Source: Lepidonotus clava
Lineage: Eukaryota; Annelida; Polychaeta; Phyllodocida; Polynoidae
DNA: 64,000 nt
Reading direction: 5' to 3'
Assembly: GCA_936440205.1 (NCBI GenBank)
Contig: OW387147.1
Location: 16,827,629-16,891,628, forward strand
In this document: piece after piece, positions 12,401 through 27,400 of the stretch
Position numbering within the stretch: the first letter of the stretch is position 1
Layout of the letters: each line of letters starts with the position of its first letter
The notes under the pieces: model-generated
Told to the model about the DNA's origin: nothing
The model's input: the letters and a program-made list of their open reading frames with translations, nothing else
The model's database searches: none
Translations under genes and position numbers: made by a program

Positions 12401-15400
12401 CAGTTGTAATTGAGTGGAATAATTCATGATCATTCGGTATTCAATTAGTTGCACAAGGTTTACGTGCGTTACATGAAAAATTGTAATCATATGTAACAGT
12501 TCCATTATCTTCTAAAGGCTAAACTGACCGCAAGGGCGAATATTTCTGTATAACATTCTAACAATTGAATATCTGACCACTCTTACAAATCTATATAGAA
12601 TTGATATCGTGCTCTCTAGTTTTTAGTCATGAAACATAGTTAGATACCTGTTTAGTGTGTACTTAACGACTCAAAGGTCACTGAGAGAATGACAGGCGAC
12701 AAATTCGCCCGGCTTTGGCACCTTTAAGCGCCATGTATCGCATGTGAAAACTCGTAGACAGGTGTCAAAAACACGTCGCTGGGCTCCCTGTGGTTTCTCC
12801 AGGTACTTACAATAAAGCAAGGTGTGGGTTAGGTACAGGAGCACAGGTAGCGGGGGTAGTATTGTGTAACCTCCAGGTGGTGGCCAAACATAACTTGTAC
12901 CTAATCTCTGCTAGCCGGCCACTGCCAAACAAATCTCATAGCAATTCCCGGTGAATTGTGGCTATAGAGTAGAGGCGATTGGACGTTCTGCATACATGTG
13001 GATACACTTGAATTGTTTTGGATCTACTTGCACTTGAGTTGCCGTTCTTTACGGGGGACATGGATGGTATAATACATATGGGAGATTTATGGTGAATCAG
13101 TAATATCCCTCCAGGTCTTGTACTAGTATGACGCTCCTTCTGAAGCAAACGTAAGTATATTCACCACTTCTGAATGCATGCACAGACACTTTCTTGAGAC
13201 ATAGGCCTACAATATCACAAATACCCCTTGCTGTTCATCTATGCGCAAAACATATCCCATCGTCAAATGTATTTACATTACACACATGTACAGTCGACAT
13301 TGCTTAGTGCCCAGAATATCCAGCTGTTAAATGTGTAGCTGTAGTGTTCATGCAAAATCCCATCACTTGGCGCTGGAGTCTAGAGCATTAGTAGAATAGG
13401 ACTACGTTAAGTCAAGCTATAGGGGAATGAGCCTTGTATCGCGCACCTTGTGCGAACTAGAACAACCATATACAATGCTACACTTAGAAGTAAGGGTAGA
13501 GCTTTTGAAACAATCATTTACGAAATACAAAAAGATAAAATGAATAAGAGATACATGTATTGAAGTATGTACTTATATTATATTATATGTAAACAGAAAA
13601 CGTTATTTTTGAGGCCTTTATGGTTTACTTGTAGTTGTATTTATGACAATAATCGTAATTTACAAAATTAATTTGTTAAACTATTAAATTTAATTGTAAA
13701 ATAAAACGAAATTAAGCTTTTCAAATTATTCCAATGAAAAAACGCATCGAAACAGTCAGTGTTCATAGTTAGGTAATAGATAGATGCTACAGACAATGGT
13801 CCACGACCACCAATATCTATTATCTAAATAAAATATATCTATACATGTTATTTTTAAAAGCAATTTGCTACAGGCGCGTGATACAATTAAGGCACATTCC
13901 CCCTAGTTGTCACCGTTTTTGCTCCAGTTTGGGCTTATGGTACAGATGTGGGGTTAATGCTGGCTTGACGTGTTGACATTCTCAGTTGACAAGCTAGCAG
14001 CAGGCCCCACTCCCCAGCCTCTCAACGGATCAATAAACTCATGCAGAAATTATTCATAATATTGATCCTACGAAACTTGCAGTAACATACAGCTAATATC
14101 AGATGCTCCACCTAGTCATGTTAAACTACCAGAAATCCATAATTTCGTGATTACAAAATATTGTCCCCGTCGCTTGTCAACGGTATAACAGTGTTTGGAT
14201 GTGTATCATGTCGATATGAGTTTTCATTGACCGCTGCTTTTGTATACATGTATAATTGTGTACCTAAATCATGTCCATATATTGGTCCGTATAGCATAGA
14301 CCTACAATATGGTATTAGATTGATACATGTTAACATAGGCCGATGTATATACATTCTTGAGGATTCCTAATCTACATACACGATACACCTGTATAATAGA
14401 TCTATCATTTTGTGAAATATTATGATAGTTTTCATCTAAGTTTCTTTAGCACTCAATTGATATATGTTATCCATAAGCTCCTTACCCTTAGATTTCTATC
14501 ATGAAAGGTTGCATTGATTCAATGGTGATATATACCATGACAGCTGTTTGGTGTGAAACATTTTGAAACGCAACGCTAACGGTACATTTTATTAGCCATT
14601 TTTTTTCCACACTTATACAATTTGTTTTACATATCAAGTTATGCAGAAGGGAAGTTTGACGACAACTATGAACTCCATAAGGGGCGTTTTGAACTTTTGC
14701 CCGTGGACGGGGCATTTCCGTAGAAATCATTCAATTGTTTTTATTGTCAAACTGTTTTGTCAGTAATACATCAAAATTATTTAGTTTTTTCATAGTTCAT
14801 CAAATTCACATTGGTAGTTGGGGCTGTTTCTATGTTTTCTAAAAGTTATGATCATAATAGGTATAGTTTATTTATAACCATACGTGATTGGTGCTATATG
14901 ATATCTACATATATCATCTCAAAACCCGACCAGGAAAAGATTTATTTCAGATTTCCAAAGTGTTTTTGTTAAACATCCCCGAAGCTATGGCAATATACAT
15001 GTATATATTCAAATTAAGACCCCGAAAAAAAGTAAAATGAAATTAATGAAAACTTTATCCTATCAATTGAATACCTTAATTTTTCGACTCCACATGAAGC
15101 GCAACCATATCAATACCCTACTATAAAACCCCCAAGTCCATCGTGTATAGTTTATAACTATCCTTTTATCTTCACCCCAACCCCTCTAGGCTTCAGGGCC
15201 GGACCAAGAAGGAGGAGGATGCCGAGGCCACCCCAGCCGCTCCGTCGCAGGCGGCGGGTGCGGCCGGGGCCGCCGGGGCCGCCGCCGGGGCCGCACCAGG
15301 GGCCGCACCAGGGGCGGCCGCTGCGGCCGATGCCGAAAAGGTACGTCTTACTCATCTCTATGGCTTTTTTTAATGATTTTATTCTGGGAAAGTAATATCG

Positions 15401-18400
15401 GAATTGCCGTACTTCCAACCACCCCCACTTCCATGAGTGTTACAACATTATTTGGGTTAAGATATAGGAACAATAAACACTTGATATCAAATGATATACC
15501 CATGATGATTTATTTCCTGTTTTCGCTCCTAGAGCTAATCAAATTACCTTAGCTGTGGCATTCCCTTTTCTTGGTAAAAGTTTTTTTCCATACATTTCTG
15601 ATTTAATCCAAAAGTTATTGATCCCTATCCTCCTATGTCATGTGAAGTGAATCGGCATTTCTCGTACATGAACATATGGTATAGATAATTATGTCTAACC
15701 TAGGTATTGACCATACATATAGATATAGAGGGAAATTCATTCTTCCACCTCTTCAGAAATGAACAGGGAGAGTTAAAATGTATTTCATTCAGTTTTACAG
15801 CCGTTTTTCATGATCAATATTTTACTACAGACGTAAGTTATGGCCATAGAATTATTATTTCAATAGCTAATAGAATTTGCAAAGTTTTGACATTGTATTG
15901 CTTTTGGCTCCCTTAAATACCATAACAACTAACAGGATGCCACAGCGGAGGCCTTGGAAGCGGAGAAGGAGGAGAGAATCATGAAAATCCTCTCAGGCAG
16001 TCTAGAAGACTTGCCCTCACTAGGGTCGAGGATCGTCAGAATCTTTACATCATCCACATTCACAGGTGAGAAGCTTATGATAATACTTAGATGCCCGTAA
16101 TGTGATATAAACTAATTAACTGCATGGAAATTATAAAAAATCCCTGGTGGCTATTATTGGCTCGATCCATTGGCAAGAACACTGGACACCCAATATAAAT
16201 TATGTTTCTTTTGGAGATTTGAAAATGTCTAATAACATTGAAGTCAAGCCACCTGAAAAAAAACATGAAGAATTCAAAAAGATAAAGAAAAGATAAATAA
16301 GTAGAAGCATGCACAACCAGGAGTCCGACTTGTGGCACAAACGTGTTTTATTGACCCAACATTTCGGCTGAAATAAGCATTTTTGAGGGAGATAATTATT
16401 CAAGGCTTTCCAGTGGCAAATCCAGACGAGGAGCAAACGGGGAGGTTACCCCCCCCCCCCTTGATTACTGACTTTGGATCATCCCCTGGAAGATCATTTC
16501 TATTCTGTTGAAATAAAAGATAAGACCAAATATGATAAAAGTGTGTAAATGCTAAAGGCGTGTTTGGTGAAGTGGACTCTTTCTCGTAGATTTTCTTATA
16601 ATACAATGTTGATGTGGCCCACAGTCATACAAAATGCAAGAAGAAAACAGATTTGTTTGTTTGTTGGGGTAGTTTAACATCCAGTCAACCACACAAGGTT
16701 CTTTCAAGAATGCACGAGGTAATGCGTTTCAGTCTACCGTTGATTGTATCTACAATATGATTTAGAAGAAACCCACCACCGCGTGCGATACCCTACTCAT
16801 TTCGGGGAGTGGCAAGGGGTCTTTCATGTACAATGTCCCGTAGAAAGGACACCACAGACCCGGCCTTTGATGACCCTGTCAGGAGCACAGAGTGGAGAAA
16901 GACAGAGATTCGCAACTGGATGAATGGAGGGCACTTTATACATATGTACTTGTTCATACAGACTTACATCTGAAGAAGTATCTGGGAAACAAATGTACAT
17001 ACACTAGGATTTGTCCCAAGAGTTCTTTTTTTTTCATAGGCACCTATGCAAGTTGTGTAAACGAGTATGCTACCTTCTCATATCCGACAAAGACATTGTA
17101 AAGAATCATAAATATAAGGAGGCATCAAACCAGGTAATTAGGGCAAACAAAAGCCTATGAAAATATGACATTAATACTGGGTTGGTGGCGTGGGTGCCGA
17201 GAGGCCTCCTCCTGTGTAAACAGCTGTGTTGACCCTGCCTTGTGAGCGCCTACCTGAGCTGATAAGCCCTACTCACCTACTGCTCACCTACTGCTCACCT
17301 GCCTGTTTGCTCCCCCACCCCCCTGCCCCTAACCCGCTGACCACACCTGTCAGCACATACACCTGATTAGGGAGGGTCCCGTGTGTTGACCAGGTACATA
17401 TAGGGTTCCTACAACATGGCCAGAAGGGACGCGTGGCTGTTTTGTGTAATTTGGGACCCTTTGTTATGTTGGCTACAGTAGAGCAAATTAACCGGAATAA
17501 CACTGTAGGGTTTCAATATGTCAAGAAAAGATTTGGGGATCCAAATTGGGCGACAAGGGAGATAGAGTCCCCTCAACCTCACCCTGTCGCTGGCATTGAG
17601 TGCTTTGTTCCGTCTTTGAAGTCATCAGAACGCAGGAAATAATATATGTCTGCGTGATCATGATACAGTTGAATGAGACGAATGAGGGGGTGAAAATTAC
17701 CACCTCGGCCACCTTTCCATACTTTTTTTAGATGGACATCACAACAAATAAAGGTGGGAAGATTGCTGCACATGATCGCACGAGCCCTTGACGCATTAGC
17801 AATTTACCTATGCGCTGCCCGGCTCCAGCCCCCCCCCCCCCCACCCCCCCAAAAAAAAGGAAAAAAAAAAGGAAAAAAAAGGGGGAAAAAAAGAAACTTT
17901 CAGAAATACTAGGTCCGCCCCTGCAAGCCCCCCTCACACACTGGAGTTGCTCTCTGGTGGGTAATTGCCTTGCTGTCCACCAGGTGAGATAAGGAAGGTT
18001 CTGATAAGGCTGACAAGGGGAAGGCTCCAAGCAGACAGCAAACAGCCAAAGCAAGAATATGACGTTATTATAATGTTATTATAACGTTCTGTTTAGTTTG
18101 GCTTTGGTTCTTGTTATGTTATTTTGGTGGCACCCAAAAATGTCTTTAAAACTTAACATTATGACGACGTTATTGTAACATTCTTGTAATATTCTCTCAC
18201 ATTATAATAACATTGTTGTAACGTTCTTTAACAGCAAGGTCTCAACTTCACTAAAATATAATGTTATCATTACATGCTTTTTTAGTAAGTCTCAACTTTA
18301 CCTAAAATGTCAAAAGTGTTACGTGAAAATTGGGCAGGTTACAGACTTACCAAAAAAAGTATGGTCACAAGATGTGCTTGTTACGTCGCTGCTTGCCTGG

Positions 18401-21400
18401 GAGGTCGGTTCCCTGCTTTGCTATTCAGGAATGCAATTTACAAGCAGCAACCAGAAATAAACTGTTTGCTTAAGCAAATGTGTCGGTAAAGCATCTTTAG
18501 CTACTTTTAGTGGGGAAATAATCACACGCCCAGAGAAATAACTAGGCCTATAGTTTATTGGTGATTTCCAACTATTAATCATCGGGTATTGGATATCAAT
18601 CACCAAATAAGCAGAAACCAAATAGACATTCGAAAAAATTTCATCTGAACAGTGTCTGAAATCACTTGTCCCACCATACAAACTAGCAAATTGCAAGGCT
18701 GCTGGTGCACCAGCCTGTAAATGTGTGACCAATTGGATACCTACCAACCAACGGTCGTGCGTATATACAAAGCTTGGTAATGCCTCGAGCAAATATAAAC
18801 ATATGACAAGCACCGTACTGCACCACACACTCTAAAGGTGGATAAGTAGAGACCGCCCCCTTTCCCAAATCAATATTGTGATTCAAGACAATAAGGTTTG
18901 GTGTTCTTTTGGCTTTAGACCCTTAAGTGCAATACGCAGAAGACTTAGTATTTGTGTCAGTCGCGGCTCCTCCAGTTATCTGAATGGAGTAAAAACATAA
19001 AAGCATTATACATGTTTGAATAAACACTATTGCAAAGTTTACAGCACAAACGGACCCCTATATTTTCGTCAAAATGCAAAACCCATATATGGAGGAAACA
19101 CAGACTTTTGATCCTCTTTTCAGGATGTAAAAATTAGAAGTTCATTTGATATTAGATTATTGATAAAAGTGAATGAGGAATAAAGTGTTTTTCTTTTTCG
19201 AAAAAGCAGTTACATGATTTAGCTCTATCTACACAAATGTAGAGGAAATTTAGAACTTAATCTGTTGATGTAATAGAACATGGACCCCCTTTCTTCAGAA
19301 TTTTCAGAACATTTATTTTTTCAAAAAAAGGTTTTGTTTTCACTGACCTAAGGGACATGCAATTTGGGGTGGGCGAGCTATAGCTTATAGTATGAGATAA
19401 AGATATAAAAAAAAAAGATGTTGGGTATTTTCAGAGACATGAAATGGCAGCTGCTTAAAACAAGCAATTATGTGAAGGGGGATATCGCCGACTGAACTTG
19501 ACCTGTGATGGCCCCTCCCTCTACATCAAGGGTTTAACACTGGCCAGAATATCACACCGTTGTTTTGTCACATTATCGCGGTACAAAATTATTGTGCACT
19601 GAAGTTCAAAGGCCTTAGCCTGTTAACATACTTAGAGTAGCTCATGCATGATAAAGAACGGAAAATAAGACTGAGATGTCTGGCAGTAATGCCAAGCCAT
19701 TTAATTCAGATGCCCTGACCTGGACCTGCAAGTCTAACCTCAAGTCTGGGTCAAGTCTGGGTTAATCGGGTGCATTTTAAGAATATTCATAAAACTATTC
19801 ATTAAAGACATTATTCCCATAAACTGTTAAGTAGGCCTGCCGGGATACCAATACCAACCCTGAACCATATTCCTTGAAGATAATAATATTATGTCCATAA
19901 ACACTGTGATACTAACATCAATCCAAAACACTATTCATTAAAGATATTTCCATAAGTACTGTGATTTCAATACCAACCCCAAGCACTTTTCATTACAGAC
20001 AATATTGCCATAAGCATTGTGATATTACCAACCCAAAACACTATTCATTACAGAACACATTTCCATAAGCATTGTGATTATCAATTCCAACCCCAAACAC
20101 TATTCGTTACAGGAAATCTTTTCACGGATCTTGTAACAACACCAAATTCAAACTACACAAATTAGAATAGTATTGGCTGGGCCCAGTATGTGTTGTGCAA
20201 TATGATTTAATTAAATATATACATTTTCCTCATAAAAATGTATCATTAATGATACCTATAGGAGGTTGGGGTGCCCAACGTTGTTGAGGTGTTGGTACCA
20301 CTCGTTGGCATAGGCACTGCAAGGGTTTGAGTCCCATGCAGTGCAGTATGGAAAAAGGACATTTGGATGACCCCTGCACAGAATTGTGCCCAAATGGTCC
20401 ACAGGACTGCAGTGCACGAACATTTAATAAAGTGAACTTAGTCAGTATTAAAATCGAATTAAAAAATTTAAAAAGTCTTTTGATAATCCAGTTTTCTCAA
20501 ATTTTGCAAAGTAACCACATGATCTGTTTCTTTTGATTACACCAATTAAATGTTGTCTAATTCCAGACACCGGAATGGAGAGAAATGCCTTGATGGAGGG
20601 GGTTTACCCAAGATTGAAGGACTACTGCAAATCATTAGGCCTGGAATTTCAGGTAAGGACTGTTTGAAATGAAATACCTGCTAAGCTAATGATTGGTTTT
20701 AAATGCGTCAGATAGTTTGCTCTTGGAGTCAAAAGTTAGAAATATTAATATTCTACCTTTATTTATATTCATTTCATGTTGTATTACACCACTGGATAGC
20801 TATACAGTTCTTTCACTTTTGTTCGCTGGCGTTTGAATCCTGTACCAGGAGGTCCTACATTAAAGTTAACAATTAGAACCATCAATCAATGGTGAAATAA
20901 CGATTAAAATTCCCTTAAAACTTCGAAAATATATTGATCGATCATTTCCTGTTTGTGCAATATGCTAATTCCCCCGGAGTATTTGGAACTGGGTATATAG
21001 ATCACGGTTTTCCTAGAGAACCACTAGTTGTTCTCATGGTAGCACAGGGTCAGGAGTAACAGTATCGTTACATACCGCGTTAGCATGGCAGAAAAGGAAA
21101 AACCAGTTCTAAAAGTTCAGGACCCGCAAACACTTCACAGTCTATCAAAAAACGTGATACACATGTTATACTTTTTTCTTTTTCAAGTTTTTCCCTCCTA
21201 TAATATACTGTTTTTAATCAAACCTTGTAACACACTTGCATTTTACATGTTACTATCACTGTAATAACTCTGAAACCCAAGGGAAACCTTGAAGATTATT
21301 ACCAATAAAACTCTAAAAAACATGTTCTTAAAATTTGTAATTAGAATAACTTGTATTGCTTTCAGGTCGTGGACATGCGGTGGGGAGTCCGTGACGAGGC

Positions 21401-24400
21401 CACAGACGACCACATGACGACCCAACTCTGTATGACGGAGATCGACAACTGTCAACGACTCTCGGTCGGCCCCAACTTTGTGGTGAGCAGCTCAGTGGCT
21501 AAAAATAGAACTTGTATGGGGGACCCATGACCATGTGTGACCACAACGTGTTGTGGTAGCTATCAATATTCCCCATCACTCATTTTTATTTGGAAATTGA
21601 TTAACGCTACAACCCACTCCCGTATGCGATTACAAAGAGGCTCTTCTACATCTATGGTTGGCCTGTTTATCACACAATCTGTTGAGGTACAGGAAGGCAT
21701 TTTAAGAAGAGGTTATAATTATTATGATTAATTTTGTGAGCTACGTAAGCCATTGGATATTGTGGTGGAAACAACTATGACCATTGGTACCCTTCAGTAA
21801 TTTTGGGCGGTAAAACAGACATTTTAGAGGGACATACAAAAACACCTGGATCAGACAACAAAATATTATAATTTCTATTAGGGGCCTATATGAAATATTA
21901 ACTAAAGCAAAAATCTGTCTTTCTTATAATTGAAAATATTCAGAAAATAGGGTATTTCTTTCTTATTGGATACTAAAATTCCTAAAGATATTTCTTGACA
22001 TACTGGTGTTTCCTCACCCAAATTTAATCAATCTTATTCATATAAAGAACTCGATATTGAGAAAGGGTCATACCTATAATTAAGAACCTTGATTATCGAC
22101 TCGGTGACTTCCCTCCAGTGCCATGGATTCACCCCCACCCTACTTTTCTTTTTATTATCAGTTAAACAACGTCATATACATTCAGTTTATGTTCTTCCAG
22201 TTGTATATAAATGATATAATTATGATAATGGTGGTATACATAATGATAAGTTCTTTAACTTGACTTTGGTTGTGGCTTTCTGTACCTGCTCTGGCAGCAT
22301 GTCTCACTCTCTTACTCCTCGGTAATAAGGACTGTTTTGGACTTTTGTCAACCTAGTAAAAGGAACCTTCTCTCCCTTAGACGTTCCTGTGTCAGAAGTA
22401 CGGGTACCGGCCCATCCCGACCATCATCCTGGCGTCGGAGCTGGATTCGCTCCGGGAGATCATCTCGGAGGTGCCGGAGGACCAGGCCCTGCTCGACCAG
22501 TGGTATATCCGCGACGACAACGCCGTGCCCAATGAATACATCCTCCAGCCCATCAGCACCATACTCACCAACTTTAACAACAAGGTCAGCATTTATTTTT
22601 GTCTTTCTATTAATTGTTATGAGTGAGTGAGAGAGTGTTGGGTGTTTTATGCCGTACTGCCAGCCAGGTTCATTTTCACAGCCAAAAACAAGTTTGGACA
22701 AATTCTGTCTTTGGTGATCGCAACTATGAGATGAAGGTAACAGGATGGGCAAACAGCAGGGGATCAAAACTTGGAAATCATTTTTGCTCTACCTCATCCT
22801 TTGGTGAACCCAGCACTTACCGGGAATTGAACCCAAAGAACCACTTGGTCAGTGCTGGGTCCCCACTATCATTGCCTTTTACGATCAGCAGGGGGTACTG
22901 AGGGCCTATATTCTTCCCCGGAACCCCCAAGGGGGTTTAATTGTTATGATGAGCAGCTTGGGGAATGCAGTGAGTTGTAAATGAGCAGGTTCAGAGTTAA
23001 TGAGATTGGGGATTTTCTTTTTTATTCCAACATACTTAGAAACTTCGTTTCACAATATTGTTTAGTTTATCAGGATTGAGGGTTATGGCCCACTTCTGAC
23101 TTGTTAATCATGGAGTCATCATATTTTCATAATTATCTTTAAAAACGAAATAAGAGTTTTGATTAAAATGATATCTTATTTGACCCGAACGGTATCCAAA
23201 AGTTGAATACCGCAAAAATAAATATAAAAGTATAAACATGCTGAATACAGCACTTTGGAAAGGGGGATCCGCATCCCCCCGGGTATGCCGATGATAAATA
23301 TACTGTTTCAATCTTTTTACCCATGACTTTTACAAATTAAAAACGCATAAATCACGCATTTAATAATAACCTATGCTGCATTGCTCGTGTGTCCACAGAG
23401 GCACCAGAAGCTGATGGAGGCGGACCAGGCCAAGTGGTGGGAGTACATGGAGCGTCTGCAGAAGATGCTCCGCAAAGGCGCCCAGGTCCTCTACATGGCG
23501 CGGAAGTTCACCCGGGAACAGATGCACAACTACTTCATGTCAGGTATATGTCTTCTCATGTCTATATTCGCCTTATTACTGTATCCCATAATCGTTCATG
23601 ATTTGCCGTTTTGGAGCAGTGTCCGGTTGTATGCTGGCAGTGTTATGAATTTTTGTGATGGATCTAGCAATCATAAGTCCGGCAAACTTAGGTAAAATGG
23701 GATATTTCTGACTAGATATATATCTGATCCATGATATACTGAAAAATGAATGTTTAATCTCCAGCAGTTTATGACATATTGAGGAACGAATAGGGCCACC
23801 AATGCTAACGGATAGGCAGGAGACTGATTGTGCCCGTTGGTGTATCGCGCAATAGTCACCCGTATCGGCGGACCGTAATACGGGGAATATATATAGGCTA
23901 TGTAGATTCATGCGCAAAGAATTAGTGAGGGGCCTTCCATTTACTTGTACGTACGTACATTTAAAGAAAATCAGACCCACTAACCCCCTGAGGCTGAAGT
24001 ATTCATTAGATTTCTATAGGCACATTTAAAGCAATTTAATGGAGTATGAAAATCACAATATCAGTACCCGAGGTTAATTAATTGATCCTCCACTACGATA
24101 GATTTTGTTTTCGGAATACATCTGTTGGCATATTTATTGTTTTGAAATCTGTTTTGGAGGTTTTGAAGAAAGAAAAACTGAAAGTTGCAGTTGGCAAAGA
24201 TTATCATTTCCCTCTCCTTTAGAAATCCAACACTTAGGACCAATAGAAGATACAGTAATTGTGGTTGGTTTTTAGCAGAACTCGGCAAAACATGTAGGTC
24301 AAAAACAAAGAAATATAGAAACAAATTATAAAAATTGTTATAACTTCTAAACATGCAGTAACGGAACGCGAGGTGCGTCGAGGACTGATCAACGCCAAGG

Positions 24401-27400
24401 ACACGGAGAAACATTGCTTGGCCTACATACGGAACATAGAGAACATCAATCTGTCGGCCATCCGCTACGCCAGGAACTACATCGACATGATCGGCCGCGA
24501 CGTGGACGAAGAGGCACAGATTCTTCTATCGACTCTCAGGGACGAAAAGGTAAAAACATGTTGCCAGGTTGCGGGCCCAACATGTTGCGGGATCATTATA
24601 AGGAGCGGATATCAGTGGCGGATCCAGGATTTCGAAAAGGGGGGGGGGGCGCTTTTGGAAAAGATTTTCTTTAATTACCTTTTGGCCGAGTTTTACATTA
24701 AACAAATATAGGATTGGCCAAAAAAAGGGTGGGGGGCGCGCCTCTAAATCCGCTACTGGATATTGCAAGAGAGGGGACGGGGGAGCCGACGTCACCTCCC
24801 CCCAACACTCATCCTCTTACAGGATAATAGAATTATAAAAGATCCAGAGATTTTAAAAAGGGGGAAGGGCCCTTTTATATAACAATTATGTCTTGAGTTT
24901 TACACCAACAAAAAAAGACAAGACGTTCTATTTGATATAGACGTCACTTTACTTTGTGTAATAGCTTCATGGATAGTAAAAGAAAAGTGAAATGAGCGAT
25001 TTGGCTGATGACAATATGTAAGCTTTAATATTTCCCTAGAATTAGTTTTTGGACTAATAGTAGGAGAATCGTTTCTTTCCAAATGGTTATGAAACCCTTG
25101 CCACCCCCACCCGCCTCTATTGACACACACTCTGCTCCATTGTCACATTTCCCCTCTCCATTGAAATATACCTTTTCATTAACACATTCCCTCTCTCCAT
25201 TAACACATTCCCCTCTTCTTTGACACAGGTCGTTGAGACGATAGTACCAAACAACATAGGACGCTGGTCCATCCCTTGGACGGGTAAGGAGGGTTTGGAC
25301 CCTGAGTCCCATGCCAAGTACCTCAAAGAATTCTGTGATCACTTCTTCAGCAACATGGTGCGCCTCATAGACCAGGGAGTCGAGGCGCAGAAAAAGCTGA
25401 CCAACGAACCCATCTACAGCGAGGTGTTACAACACCTGCACGCCAACATTACCTTCAGTCAAATGTTTCAGGTAAGTGTAATACCAGCCATGCAGATTCC
25501 AATTCATGTCAGTCCTCTTACCCACAGCCTAATTTTAATCCTGTTGTTTCTGTGGTCAGGTAGGTACATCATCCAACATCTGTCCATACTTGGTTTTTTT
25601 ATTCAAAGTGATATGGATTGACATCTATAGGTGTTTTTTCCCACTTCTTATCTATTGCTTACTCTTGAAATCATCCAACTTACAATTTTAAAATGTTTTT
25701 CTTTTATGTTCATTAGGATTTTTAATATCTTAAAGTAGATTTGCAAAGTTGATTGGTCAGAAATCAATGTAGTTCCCTTTTCTTTCATTGGCTGAAATGA
25801 GGCCCCGATTGCTGTATAGACCTTGTGCAGTTAACATCACAGATTGTGGAGATTGTTTGTCAGGGTAGTTTAATGTCCGGTCAACCACACAGGGTTCCTT
25901 CCAGACTGCACAAGGTGATGCTTTTCAGCTTTTGTGTAATCATATCTATGATATGGTTTAGAAGAAACCCGCCACCAGGTACAATACCCTACTCTTTTCA
26001 GAGAGTGGCAAGGGGTCTTTTATGTGCAATGTACCATGGAAAGGACACCACGCACCTGGCCTTTGATGACCCTGTATGTTGGGGCAAACACAGATTGTGG
26101 TGATCTTAATGTGCTCTCGAGGACAATGTGATGCCCTATCATTATTATTAGGCCGAAATGCATATATGCTTATTTTAGAAGTACACTAACTACAAATAGG
26201 AAATGGTTGGTAGAATTTTATCAGAGATTATGAAAATATAATGTTGGTGACCTAGTTGCCCTGTTATTTACTCTTGGTCCTGTCTTCCTTTCAGGGTCGA
26301 GACGACTGTATGAGACGAATCCACCAGTATATCGTGGGGCCAAATAATAGTCCCTTGATATTGTGGGGAGAAAGTGGGTGCGGGAAAACATCTGTCTTAG
26401 CCAAGGCTTACTCCATGGTAAGTGAGCATGTAAATAAGCGATCATAAACTAATCTTCCAATAATAATCATTTGCAAATTATAGAAAAAACAAATAGAATC
26501 ATTATCAATCGATACGTTGGTTAAAACCTAGTGAACAGGTTGGTTTTGTGGTGTAGTTGTTCAGTGACATGTTTAGTGGATTTGTTGGGGTTGAGAAGGC
26601 ACAAGCAGGCCTGTGTCACAAATAACGCCAGCATTGCAGCAGAAGTTGAATGCTCCACGAGACTAGTAACTGAACCCAATAGATACTCTAATCCCTTGAT
26701 GACCATGCCTTCCAGGGGTGCCGACCAAAGAAATTTCACGCATCTTATGCCCACGATTCCAAAATTTGGATGCGTGAAATAACACAAAATTTTAGATTCG
26801 TGACATCTATTTTGGGTTAAAAACACTCTAATTAAATTGCAATTTGTTTCTAATAGATACAATGAAATATTTTCTATCAATATTTATACTTTGTTCATGT
26901 TTTTTTAAGGACATTTTGGTCCACGAATCCGTCACGCATCTTTTTTGCATTTTCACGCATCATTTTTTAGATGCGTGGTCGTTCTCTGGAGCATCTTGTG
27001 AACACGTTTAGATGCGTGAAATTTCTTTGGTCGGCACTCCAGACCCAAGTTACATGGACAATTTGTATTTCAGATAATAAACATAACATAAGCAGGGATG
27101 TTTAAATGTGTAAATTGAGAAAAAAATCAGGGGTATTCATATTGCATATTGTTTTGTAAAATTACGTTTTACTTATGTGTTACATCTATAGTGAGCAAAA
27201 GAGGGCAAATACCAATTAAGATGTGCGGAATATGATAATGAAATATGTCTGTCTTTCTTCCACAGCTTGATACAACAGTAAGTGTTATCTAGAAAGAAAG
27301 CATGATTCACAAAGTATAAAGATGTGTGAAATTAACAATTAACATAGAAATGATAAACTGGCTTAGATATACATTAAGTTTTACTGTGCGAATCATTCAA

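Larger units (their letters stand above)
16066..20566 (+). other. Intron of the NWD1-like gene with repeats
   Basis: It contains an interspersed repeat (16651-16879), a possible MITE (16411-16488), one MITE-like right end at about 17923, short AACGTT/ATTATAAC repeats (18055-18260), a degenerate tandem repeat (19785-20115) and a SINE-like piece (20262-20440). No exon was found. Confidence 0.6.

Noticed and set aside
17810-17925. Full MITE copy with poly-C/poly-A interior
   Set aside because: Only a right end (AGGTCCGCCCCTG) is recognisable. No matching left terminus or target duplication could be fixed.
20653-21365. Third introner candidate: exon end TTTCAG equals the acceptor TTTCAG of this intron
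   Set aside because: The match is what the splice consensus gives by chance. There are no terminal inverted repeats and no similarity to the 31657 and 32128 introns.
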